Shown: in pieces, positions 8,290 through 19,700 of the stretch
Position numbering within the stretch: the first letter of the stretch is position 1
How the letters are laid out: each line of letters opens with the position of its first letter
From: Plantago elongata
Lineage: Eukaryota; Streptophyta; Magnoliopsida; Lamiales; Plantaginaceae
Reading direction: 5' to 3'
NCBI GenBank assembly: GCA_036897095.1
Contig: JAYMSP010001913.1
Location: forward strand, 1-27,754
DNA: 27,754 nt
Position numbers and translations under genes: made by a program
The notes under the pieces: model-generated
Database searches by the model: none
Seen by the model: only the letters and a program-made list of their open reading frames with translations
Told to the model about the DNA's origin: nothing

Positions 8290-9370
8290 GCATTATAGGA
8301 GGCATTATTATAGTTTTAAATGACATTGTTATCATATTTTTAAAATTTACTGGTATGATTTATTATATTAAGCATCAACGTTACTATATTTAATTTATGT
8401 TGAATATTTATTCATACTATTGTTTTTAGTGCATATATTATAGTGTTAATATATGTTATTGTTGTTTTAAGCGAGAGTGTCATGTTTTACTTGCTGCAAA
8501 ATATTTATGATTTGAGCTTTTTTGTAAATATTTTGTTTTACTTTTATAAGGCATCGTTATAGTCTTGCAAGAGTTGGTATGGTTTTAAGCATCAATGTTA
8601 CTATTTATATTTTGTATTGCATATTCATTCGCTCTTATAGTTTTAAGAGGTATTGTTATATTGTTAAGAGTCACTTATATGGTCTGAACATCAATTTTAA
8701 TTTTCCTTTGTTTTGCACGTTTCCCTTTTGTTTTAAAAATCGATGTGATAGTTTTAATGAATGTTATTATGATTTTAACTCAGTGGTGACTGTTTTAAGC
8801 AGGTGATGATGATGACATCGAATTTGATTATATGTTTCTCAAATGTTTCATTGAAGTATTGAAGAAAAGACAAGTCGAAGTTCACCAACAGATTTAATTG
8901 GAAAAAACTCTATTTTAGCCACTTAATTTGCATTTGTATAATTAACATTGAGAAATTGTCTATTGTAATTTTTTTCGTCTATGCAAAAATAGATATTTTG
9001 AACCCATTGAAAGATTGAATGCTTTAAAATTGTAATTGCATGTGTTGAGTAGTTTATTTTGAGCTTGTTTATTAATGTTTTAATTATGTAACTTTTAGAC
9101 TTGTTTAATAATAATTTAATGATATTAGATTGCCACTTAAAATTATAACAAACCATCTTAAAAAATATTATGTAACTTCTTAAATTCATCGCACCTCACT
9201 ATAAATAAGCTTAAACTTATAATTGGAAAATACAAATATTGACCCATTAAAACCACTACATCATCTTTTAAAATATTAATAAAACACGTTAAAAGCTGTA
9301 ACTAGAATTTTAAATAGGAACTAATTAAAACAACAATGCAATCAATTAAAAGCATAACAAAAAATGTGTG
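8290..9370. repeat. AT-rich region with recurring TTTTAA-centred motifs in opposite orientations
   Basis: From about 8290 to 8800 the words GTTTTAA, GCATC and TATAGTTTTAA recur at irregular intervals of tens of bases. Examples are ATAGTTTTAA near 8310 and 8640, GTTTTAAGCATCAATGTTACTA near 8583, and GTTTTAAGCAGG near 8793. From about 9020 to 9360 the complementary form (TTAAAA with GCATAAC or GTAACT) dominates. This is the pattern expected of a degenerate element with long repetitive inverted ends, but I could not define termini or a target duplication. Confidence 0.4.
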
Positions 9371-10190
9371 TCTCGACGGTTTTTTAAAAACTCGACCGGT
9401 CATATCGTAAAAGTTAAAAAACCGCGAAAAATTAAAAAAACAGAAATTTTCTAATTTTTAGAAAAATTTTACATTTTCTAAGACTTTCCTTTTTCTTCAC
9501 ATACCTTTGTGCAAAAGGTCTTCTCTTTTGTTTTCATCCATGCCTCCTTACTGGTCTTCCTCGAACTAAATGAAAATTACATTCAGAAAAATTAACATCC
9601 TATTACAAGGTGTCTAAAAACTATCATACTTAGTGTATGTCTTCGTTTACAAAAGAATACTAAACACCTTTCTGAACTAGGATAAATCATTATGTTGAGT
9701 GATCAAAATACTAACAGATAGTCCTAAGAAACAGTTCTTGTTCCGATTCACACTCCGATCCGAAAACCCCGAGGTAGGCCTCCTACTTGGAAGACTCCAG
9801 CTGCTCGAAGTTCTACAAGAGTTCAAAAGAATTAATCCAAGTGATGGTCACACTACAACTGCATATTCGGAAAGCAACTCCGGTCAACAATGACGCTCCC
9901 CCGATCAAAAAAATTTGGTATCATTTGGGGGGAATTCTTGCCAACAATCAAGTTGGGAGTAAAGTTTCAAATAAATACCTACCAAAGAAAAATATTGTAT
10001 CACAGAGTGTAAACGTTTTATCATAGAGTGTAAATATATAATTTTCACACCTAAAATTATATATTTAGTGTCACAATATACAATTTTTTTCTACATTGAA
10101 ATGTAAATGATACAACGATCGTTCTTTAAATTGTTGATTTAAAAGAGTACAGGCATAAATCCTTCCTTAATATTTGGTGGCAAAGTGCAT
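9371..10190. other. Intergenic region upstream of PNPase
   Basis: This stretch is AT-rich with short internal hairpins, for example AAATTTTCTAATTTTTAGAA near 9445. A short frame at about 9731-9830 includes the AT-hook-like peptide RKPRGRPP (9761-9784) but is closed by stops on both sides. No intact gene was found. Confidence 0.4.
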
Positions 10191-10200
10191 TTGGCCCCAA

Positions 10201-10250
10201 AGGGTTTGCCTTCATTTTTGCAGAAAAGGCCCATTTGAAGTTATTGGGCC
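10201..10250 (+). promoter_or_regulatory. Site II / telo-box-like elements in the PNPase promoter
   Basis: AGGGTTT (10201-10207) is the complement of a telo-box core. GGCCCA (10228-10233) and TGGGCC (10245-10250) form a pair of site II motifs in opposite orientations. In plants, TCP-bound site II elements, often with telo boxes, are frequent in promoters of nuclear genes for organellar and translation proteins. They lie about 210-260 bases upstream of the start codon. I saw no convincing TATA box in the expected interval. The functional role is inferred from motif identity alone. Confidence 0.5.
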
Positions 10251-10456
10251 ATGCCCCATTCGACACAAATTAGTTACAGAGCAACTTCAAATTTCTCCTC
10301 AATTCCCTTAATTCCCAGAAAAACTGCTAAAATAAGCAAAAAGAAAGAGATACTTAACTCACACTCCAGAAATACAAAAACACAGTGGATAAGCTAAGCC
10401 TCCCTTCCAGTACTATTTGCTGAGCTCTTCAAAGAGGAAGAAAGCAAGCTAGAAAG

Positions 10457-10777
10457 ATGCTTGCAACAAACCCTAGCTCTAGCTTCAGCACCATTAACAA
10501 GCCTAGTTCGAAGAAATCCATTACATTCTCTCATTTCTCGACTCTCAATTGCATTCCTCTAAAAAGGTTTCAACTATCGACCGTTCTTCCTTCAAATGCT
10601 GTCACTCGGATTTCCAGAGTGAGAAGAGTAAGAAACAGGAGCAGGAATTCGCTCAAACAATTTTCCGTTGAAGCTTCGTTAGCAGCCGAAGAAGCTAAGC
10701 CGGAAAGTGATGAAGCTGTTCGAATTCAACAACCTGCCGCACCTTACTCCATTAGTATTCCCGTTGGTGATCGGCAT
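10457..10777 (+). other. PNPase exon 1: plastid transit peptide and N-terminus
   Basis: Residues 1-107. The first 70 or so are rich in Ser, Thr, Asn, Lys and Arg with almost no acidic residues ([20 protein letters not shown] onward, then a basic [11 protein letters not shown] patch), as expected of a chloroplast transit peptide. The mature protein probably starts near [13 protein letters not shown]. The exon ends at IPVGDRH, leading into the first RNase PH domain. Confidence 0.8.
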
Positions 10778-13700
10778 GTAAGCAATTTCAATTGCTGAGT
10801 TGACATGAATTAAATTAATTATGAGATTGTTTCTCTTTTCGCATTCGTAAAATTGGTTGTTTCGTTCTGCACTGCTTCGCAAGCTCATAACATTATAAAA
10901 TTGGTTGTTTAGTCCTGCGGTTAAATAAGACTTGGTTATGGTATGTATTTGGGTGGATATGCGGGGTGATGTAACTAGATGAATGAAAATGGAGTTATGA
11001 ATTGAGTAACTTGGTAAGGGCCGTGTGAGAATAGATTATCATGTGCTGTGATATGCATTTTGCAAGCTCTTAAAGCGCGGTCGTGGTTCTGAAAAGTATC
11101 TCGTGCGATTAAGTTAGTTTTAAGAAATAAGACGTGGTTATGGTATGTATTTGGGAGGATATGTATGGTGATGTAAGTAGATGAATGGAAATGGAGTTAT
11201 GAAACTAAGCAAGGGATGTACGAGAATAGATTATCATGTTTTGTGATATGCGTTTTATTAAAGTGACATGGATGCATGTCCTATCATTATGGACTTCGTT
11301 TATATCACCGGGATGTTTTACACTCGGGAAATGGTAGCAGGCAGTTTCTCTCCAAGTTCAGGAAATTTACTGGGTTGATTGTCAAGAAATAGGTTTTAGT
11401 TTAGTTACTCCATTAACATATGAGTTCAACACCAAATGGGAGAAAGACCTGTGATGCTTCTATGTTGGTATAAAACACATTGCGACAAGGAATCTCTCAC
11501 TAGCATACTAATCTAGATTTTGGTGCATTTGCATGGCTGAAGAAATAAGATGTTTGGTTGTACAACATGAGTCATCAGTTTGGTTATATAATGTGATTTG
11601 TTGCTGAATCTTCACGTAATCATATAATGTTCTGAATTTTGACAGATAATTGTTGAGACAGGTCACATAGGGAGACAAGCTAGTGCTGCTGTTACAGTTA
11701 CAGATGGCGAAACTGTAAGTTTTTGTTATCAACAGACTGTCTACTTTTCATGCTGGCTTGCTCAATTTTAGTAACTGCTCCAGAGCTCTGAATGAAAAGC
11801 TAGATGTCGCTTATAATCTCTTGGTATGTGCATATATGAGCTTGTGTTTTATGAGAGGATTAGCACAAAAACATGCAGTTAGAGTCTGTTCTTCTAAATC
11901 CTTTTATGTACTTTAAGATTGTAATGGACCATTTCGAGTTGTTTTTTTAAAAGATCATTTCCACTTTCCACTTTCTGTTAGTCCAGTCTTGCGAGTTCTT
12001 TTCTTTCTTTCTGGATAAAAGAGTCATCAGCAGTGAGTTAATAGCTGCATACATTACTTAATAGTAAGGAATACAATTCAGGCTTTAATATTTGTGTCTT
12101 GTTTTTCCTGTAGATTATCTACACGACCGTTTGTTTGTCTGATTTTCCTAGTGAGCCATCTGATTTTTTCCCTATGTCGGTTCATTATCAAGAGAGATTC
12201 TCTGCTGCTGGTCGGACAAGGTATACCTACAACACTGCATATTTTCATTCTTAGTCTACCTGGAGCTTAAGATGGATATTCGTTTTTGTACTCTTCTTAT
12301 TTGACAGTGGTGGATTTTTTAAACGAGAAGGGAGGACAAAGGATCATGAGGTAATTATACTGCTGTCTGATGTTAAGAAAGTCTTGCTGCAGTTGCTATG
12401 GATTACCAAATATTCTCTGTTGACTAATATGAAAATGAATATCTATATATTGGTTATCATATCTATCCGGATTACAGACCCTGAAACTTGATAATTCTTA
12501 TTAATCTCTAGGTAAAATTACGCTAAGATCTTAAACTTGAGATGTCAATGATATCTAATTTTGAAGCTGGTAACTTATAAACTTGTCTGATAAAAAGTCA
12601 AGGTAAGCTATATTGGTGTCAATTAAGATCGTTACTGGAAGAAAGAAAGTGTGGATAGACAATAAAAGAGACGGAGCATATTCTTCTGGTGTTATGAACT
12701 GGTTGTTTATAGTATAATACTATGTAATTTGGAATTGAGGCAGATAACAGGCTTGTGTAACATAATTAAGGTTTTGGTTGACTGGCTTTTATTTTGTATT
12801 TAGGTTTCCCGTAGGGACACCATGGATTAGTTCGTTCAGAGAAGAGGTGTATAAAGGATGTGACCTAGTTAATAGTCCATCCAGTGCTTGTCACATGTTC
12901 ATAAATATTCACTGTTTACATCTACATGTTTCTTATCCAAACTACTGTTCCAGCCCATCCCGACACCCTCCCAGCAGTTGATACAGTTGATTTCTCCTTG
13001 CAGGTTCTCATTTGTCGACTCATAGATAGACCTCTGCGGCCAACTATGCTCAAGGGATTTTATCATGAAATACAGATATTATCTTGGGTATGCATGTCTA
13101 GCACTTTTAGATGTTAGAATTCTCATGATCTGTTGCACTAGGAGTGTCTAATTTCTATGAATGTAGATTCTCTGAATTAACCCTGACTGATCCATACTTG
13201 TCTGTATCAAGGGACTCTATAGAAGTTCTTTCTTTCTATGTGATTGATAACAAGAGAATATATTGCCCTTAATTAAAGTTAGCTGGTTAGTGGATCCCTA
13301 ATAAGCTAAAGAAGAACTGGAAAAAAGTTACTATTAAGGTTGTCAGTACACCCTTAAGATTATGACATTATGGATTGATTTGAGATCTAGAGAATCCAGT
13401 CTCTCTTTGGTTGAGTTGCAGATGTTTGCTACTGTATTAATCGTGCAAATGTGAATTGAGAATATACACAAGGGTTTATTGTTAGCACCAAAACCCCTAA
13501 TCAATTACTTTCAGCCCCATGATTGCTTAGCCTTCTTTATTTCTAAATAAGTTGGATATACATAACACATGGAACCATGGTTTGGTACGCAATATGGAAA
13601 TGGTACCACATCATGGTGCCATGTAGTTACCGGTTTGTAACTTATATGAATTAATTTGTACCCACGTCAGGTATCTAAGTACCAAGGCCTGGTATGATGT

Positions 13701-16700
13701 GGTAGCAATGACTCAAATGGTATACGATTACGGTACCAATTAATTGTCGGCTGAGACATTATATGTCATTCAATTCATGTTCTTACGTACACCGGGTAGC
13801 AGTGCATTCTACCATTTTCTAACTCATATTAATATGTGGTGCAAGCATTTGAACGTTTCTAAGTCAAGTATTACTATTATGAATAATGTGACTACGAAGC
13901 GCAACTCAGTTGGTAAGACGCTTCACCTCTAAGCAATAGGTCAGGGGTTCGAGTCACCCTTTAGCCGTTTCAAAAAAAAAAAAAAAAACTATTATGAATA
14001 ATGTAGTAATTGAAATGTGATTTTCTACTTGATTAAGGAGTTTAGTAATTAAGAACCATCCCTTCCTATACTTTAGCTAAATTAGTAGTAGTTGCCTATC
14101 AAAACTAATGAAAGGTGTTATAGACTACATATTATAACACAATCAATAGATATACCTAGGAGCAATTATGTATTATGATGTGGACTTCAAAGAATTTATC
14201 CCTCATTACAATGTGTAATGGAAATTTCTAGAGAGTTCCCTTTTCCCCTCTGCTGCTGATTTATGAAGAGGCACTCACATTGTGTTCTGTAGCAATCAAA
14301 ATATAATTCATGCCGCTGAACTTCCGTTATCTTCATGAGGCAGGTACTGAGTTATGATGGTTCACATCCTCCAGATTCTTTAGCAATCACGGCAGCTGGA
14401 ATTGCAGTGTATGCTTATACTGGTGTCTGAATTAAGCTAATGTAACTTTAAAGAACTTTGGCTTTATACTGAATTGTTCAATATGACAGAGCTCTTTCAG
14501 AAGTGCCAAGCTCTAATCCTGTCGCGGGGGTTCGAATTGGTCTTATTGGCGACAAGTTTGTTGTTAATCCAACAACTCAGGAAATGGAAAACTCCAAGCT
14601 CGACTTAGTTCTAGCAGGGACCAGTGATGCAATACTTATGATTGAGGTATATATTAGATTCTTTTCCATGCCTGTGTCCTTGCAATTTAATGCAAAATGA
14701 AGTTTACAGTGTTGATGTATCATCGTAGGGATATTGTGACTTCCTTCCAGAGGAGAAGTTGTTGGAAGCAGTTGAAGTTGGCCAGGTTTTGTCATCTGTT
14801 CAAAAGACTAAATGTTTCTTGTTAGTGCTGTTTTGGTGTCAGATATTTATGATCGATCTAATTATATTATTCTCTTTATTTTCTATCGTTTGGGATAAAG
14901 GGCATTGTACTTTCCACAAACTACATTCCATTCCTATGTAAGAGTGTGGAGTCAAACCATGACTTTTGAATTTGAATTACTCTCTCTCTCTACAATTATT
15001 TTATTGTTACCTCTAACTTACACAGAAATTTAGATTGCAAGTTTTCAACCTTCAAATATGCCCTTCACGATGGTTTTTATATGTGCTAAAGAAACTGCAA
15101 TCCCTTTCGTGAGTCAATTCTGTGTTTGGCTTTATCATTGCCTGCTTTCATACATATTACATACTTAAAGTGGTGGGATCCAAAGTTGTTGGTTATTATT
15201 CTAATTGCTTGTGCAATGTCAATATGTAATACGATACAGTCTTAAAATTGAATGCATGGAGAAGCAGTTAAAATCTTATAATATATTTTAATAAAGCTTG
15301 ATAGAATTATCGTCAATGAAATTGTGCTGCAAGTTGGTGACTTGAGGTTTTTGTTGTTGTTTGCAATGTCAGAATGCTGTGCAGGCTATATGCAAAGAAA
15401 TTGAATCCTTGGTGAAGATGTGTGGGAAACCGAAAATGCTTGAAGCAATCAAATTACCCCCTCCTGAACTCTATAGGCATGTTGAAGTATGTTATCTACT
15501 ACTAGTTCGCTATGCTGATTGTCTTCCCAATTTATGTTTTTTTCTTGGTGGATCATTTATTGCATTCCATATTCTTCAATTGAGTCAACAATGTCTTAGT
15601 TGATGAATCTCCCTCTTATAACATCTTATTTATTACTTCAGTGAAACATATACTTCAGTGAAGCATATGTTTTCGGAATCTTATTATAATTTTTTTTTTC
15701 ACTTAATGTGATTTTCTTGTTCTCTATCCTTTCTGCTTATGTAGTCTGGTCTCTTTATGTCCATAAGTTTAGTGCAACAACACTTGAGGTTGCTAAAGAG
15801 TAATTGGAAATCTTCAAGTATGAGCATTCTTTCTCATCATCATTATTCATTTCTATCATCCAAGTTCTGGTGAAATTGGATTCTATACATACTATTAAAT
15901 ACATGTAGTTTATGTGTACTTGAGGTTGTGGGACGTATATGTAATCGTGATATGCATTGAGTTGCTGACTTTCCTAATGTGCATCGACTTGATATTATGA
16001 CTGAGGTTATTTTCATAGGAAATTGCAGGTGATGAACTAGTTGAAACATTGCAAATCAAGAGTAAGATCCCCAGACGAAAGGCATTATCAATGCTGGAAG
16101 AGAAAGTGTTAACCATACTTACAGAAGAGGGTTTCACTAGTAAGTCAGAATTTGTTGCTGCTGCTAATGAAGCACCTCTAGACCTACTTGACGATGAAGA
16201 CGATGATGAAGAGGTGATATTGGATGGTGAAGTTGATGAAGGCGATGTTCACATCAAGCCAGTCTTAAAGAAACCCATCCCAAAAGTAATTCCTTTTTTC
16301 TCAAGTGAACTTAGCATTCTTCGTTTTTATTTAAATCATGCATAATTGTATATTCAAGTTTTTCTTTGGTGATAAATTGTTTCTTTTTTCTTCTTAATTT
16401 TGTCTCATTCGCTTCATATTGTTGGTGAAATGAAGTATGAACCAAACATACCTGATGTGTGTATAGGTATGGATACAAATTCTATTTTATGCTTTTCCAG
16501 TAAAGGGCACAGATGGCGAGTGCAAATATTATTTCCTTTAAAGTGCATTGAGTTTTTGCATATGTGCTTCATATATTTCTCAAGTTCTCAGTTGGAAACG
16601 TGTTTCACCAATTCTGATCACAGAAGGCAAATGATAGCCGCACTTGTATGCTAAAACTAGCTTTTGCTCACATTGAATTTTGGTAGTGACAGCTTAAAAT

Positions 16701-19700
16701 ATTATTTTCCTCGTTTCTTAAGTGCATGTTCAGTCTCTTCGTTTCCTGTAGATTCCTCAAGACATTTTCCTTTTGTGAGTTTTCAGACCATACGATGCTT
16801 ATGTTATTTCATATTCTTTCAGCTCTTCTCTGAGGTGGATGTGAAGCTAGTATTTAAAGAAGTTTCCTCCAAATTTTTGCGGAAACGTATTGTGGAGGTA
16901 AGATTCCCTCTAAAGCATTGAATCATGCTATTTATCTGTTCTTGGTTATTAATACTAAGTAATATTTTACTTTAGGAGTGCCTAGTCATCATTTAGCCAT
17001 CAAAGATAGTTGATTCTTACTTCTTTCAAGTATCTAATACCTTATGGTGCTCTGTCATTTTGGATTTCTAAGTTCTCGATCAGATCCCGATTTCAATAAA
17101 AAGAGGCCAGTCTCACAGATGAGTTTTATACCCTCAATCAAGTGAGGCTGAAGTTAATATTTCACAAAGTCTTTCCTTTAATCGACTGCACCCAAACTAT
17201 GTTGAGATTTATCCTTTGGAATCTACATATGTATATACGATAAATACTTATAAAAAAATTACTCAATTATTTTCTTCGGCCCCTTCTATTGATTACTTTG
17301 TCTGACGCAAATCGTAAGTGTATAATATTTTTCCTCTGTTGGGAATTGGGATGATGTGTATACAAGGATGTAGGTAGCTCTGTGTACTTTATGGGTTCAA
17401 TGAATATTAACCAAATGAAATTAGAAATAAATGTTTTGTACCCTCGTGTGTTTCAACTGTATTCTTCTATTGTTGTCCCTTCAAATTCTTATGAAGTTGC
17501 TGTTCTTTCTCAAATCGTGCTATTTCTTGTTTCCTGATGTAGACTAATAATTTGTATCATCTATTAGGGTGGAAAAAGAAGTGATGGCAGAGCTCCTGAG
17601 GAATTACGGTTAATTGATTCACGCTGTGGATTGCTTCCTCGTGCACATGGAAGTGCTCTTTTCACACGTGGTGAAACACAGGTTTGGTGAATGTTGTTCA
17701 TTGCACAATCTCTATTGAGCATTGGCATCTTAGCATGGAAAATTTACAATGTATTAAGACAGTAGCATTTATAAAAAAAGATAAGTGCGCTTTTCAGTAA
17801 TAAAAATATTCATTGATTTGCCATTAACTTGATTTCGCATTTTGATAATTTATTGATAGAAAATTTTGTGGCTTGGTTTAGCAATAAGTAATGTGAAATT
17901 TATCATTCTTCTGTCATGAATCATGATGGTTTCCATCCCCTGATTTTATTAATCTGGGTTTTCTTTTGCAGTCAATAGCTGTGGCTACGCTTGGTGATAG
18001 AAAAATGGCACAACGAATAGATAATCTTGTGGATGAAGAGGAGTCTAAGAGATTCTATCTACAGGTGATACTTGAAGAAAAAAAATGCATATTTTCTTGT
18101 TGCACCTATAATTATTGAAGTATAGAGGCTCCAAGTGGTTATGGACTGGACATAAAATGTTGCATTCTCAACTTTTGTCAAGCCTGCTTCCTGACAACTA
18201 GGCCTCACCTTGTTCTTTCCTACATGGCTAAAACATTCGAGTGACTTGTAATCTTTCTCAAAAGTCAGCACTGTTTCCTGGCCATTTTCATTAATTTCCA
18301 GTCGCTGGTACATTGCACATCTAAATACCAGATTAGATTTAGGTATACAGAGAAACACTAACACATAACAATGTTCCTGTTAAGAAAATTTTGTATTATG
18401 GTCAATCCACATAATTAACTATTTTGACATTATCTAATTGTTTTGTTTTGTTATAAATTTTTTTGTTTGGTTGACCTTCTGGGAGAGAGAGACTCATCAT
18501 GAACTGATTTGACCTCTGAGCATAAATGGTTTCATCTTTTGGATGTTTTACACCAAAAACCTACTTATTGGTTTGACCCCCAAGTTGACACTATTGTAGA
18601 CTTGTAGGTAAAAGAGGTTTAATGATCATCATGTTCATTCCTTTGTAAGACCATTAAAAGCAAGTTCCTAGAGATCAAGAACCTACATGTTAATAAAGTA
18701 CTCTTCCCGCCCAAGAAGAAGCTCTTCCCATATCAATTTTAGTCAACAAAGTAAGGTGGTGATTATTTTTTACAATTTTAATATTATATTGCCAGTTGCA
18801 TGGGCTGCGGAAGTTTTGATGTGTTTTAACTTGTAAGTAAATAAGTCGCCAAAGATGGTCCACAAATATGTCTGAATAAGGAAATGTGAAGCTTTGTTTT
18901 GAGATCTCAAGCAGTGTTTTTCAGCATATTACCTTTAAGAAAATACATACCACTCAATCAAGCACCTCTGAATCCTCAATTACATTTTTGTGTGATTGTT
19001 TGCAGTACTCGTTTCCTCCCTCATGTGTTGGAGAAGTTGGTCGTGCTGGAGCACCATCGAGAAGAGAAATTGGACATGGAATGCTTGCTGAGAGAGCTTT
19101 GGAGCCCATATTGCCTCAAGAAGATGACTTCCCTTATACAATACGCGTCGAGAGTACCATCACAGAAAGCAATGGCTCATCAAGGTAAAAAGTTAGGCTG
19201 TCAGTGAGGTGTGCTTTGGTGAAAGGGTTGTCAATTGAAGTGTCATTTCATGATCGTACTTGGCCCTATAGCTCTTTATATTCGAATTAGCTACTTCTAT
19301 GTTGGGTTTAATCTTTATGACACAGTATCTAGCGTCTTACCAAAGAGTCCAGGAAATAATGCATCATATTCATATCTAGAACTATGAATGTCGAGCAGTT
19401 ACAACTTAAAAGTATTTAAAACATATTCTAGTTATACTTCTCTTCATCCTGTCTGTTTGTCACTTGCTCTTTGCCATCCCTACGAACCTCCTGAGGCTTG
19501 CACAACACTTCTTTACTTCAAACCATCTTCAGCTGCTGCAAGGGATTTGCAGATTTATGAATATAGAGAATGCATGCCTTGGAATCTTAATGTATCAACA
19601 TCGGTAATGTTGGAGCTATTGGTTCTAGTTTCAGGAATATTTTAATTAATACTTGCTCTGTCCTGGTCAAATATTCCCATTTTGCCATTTCAGATGCCTG

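Larger units (their letters stand above)
11646..14785 (+). other. PNPase exons 2-8: first RNase PH domain
   Basis: Residues 108 to about 301. Family hallmarks are [11 protein letters not shown], the loop [15 protein letters not shown], the [14 protein letters not shown] motif and [13 protein letters not shown]. In bacterial PNPases this first PH domain is catalytically degenerate and helps bind RNA in the trimer channel through basic loops matching the FFKREGR and RLIDRPLRP segments. Exon 4 is only 43 nt, with both neighbouring introns splitting codons (phase 2 in, phase 0 out). Confidence 0.85.
11715..18000. other. Other PNPase introns longer than 300 bp without recognised content
   Basis: Intron 2 (11715-12113), intron 4 (12351-13003), the outer parts of intron 5 (13088-14343), intron 8 (14786-15372), intron 9 (15487-16018), intron 10 (16286-16822) and intron 11 (16898-17567) are AT-rich, have GT..AG borders, and show no element ends or embedded gene that I can support. 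Introns 9 and 10 are the parents of the copies in the upstream palindrome. Confidence 0.6.

Noticed and set aside
13890..13965. Possible tRNA gene in intron 5
   Set aside because: A- and B-box-like sequence is present but the acceptor stem does not pair properly, and the unit ends in poly(A) with perfect target duplications, so it is a SINE.
14975..14995. CT microsatellite
   Set aside because: Only about six units; unremarkable in an intron.
18886..19207. Two overlapping + strand ORFs around exon 14 as separate genes
   Set aside because: One is exon 14 of PNPase read back into the intron; the other is a shifted frame.
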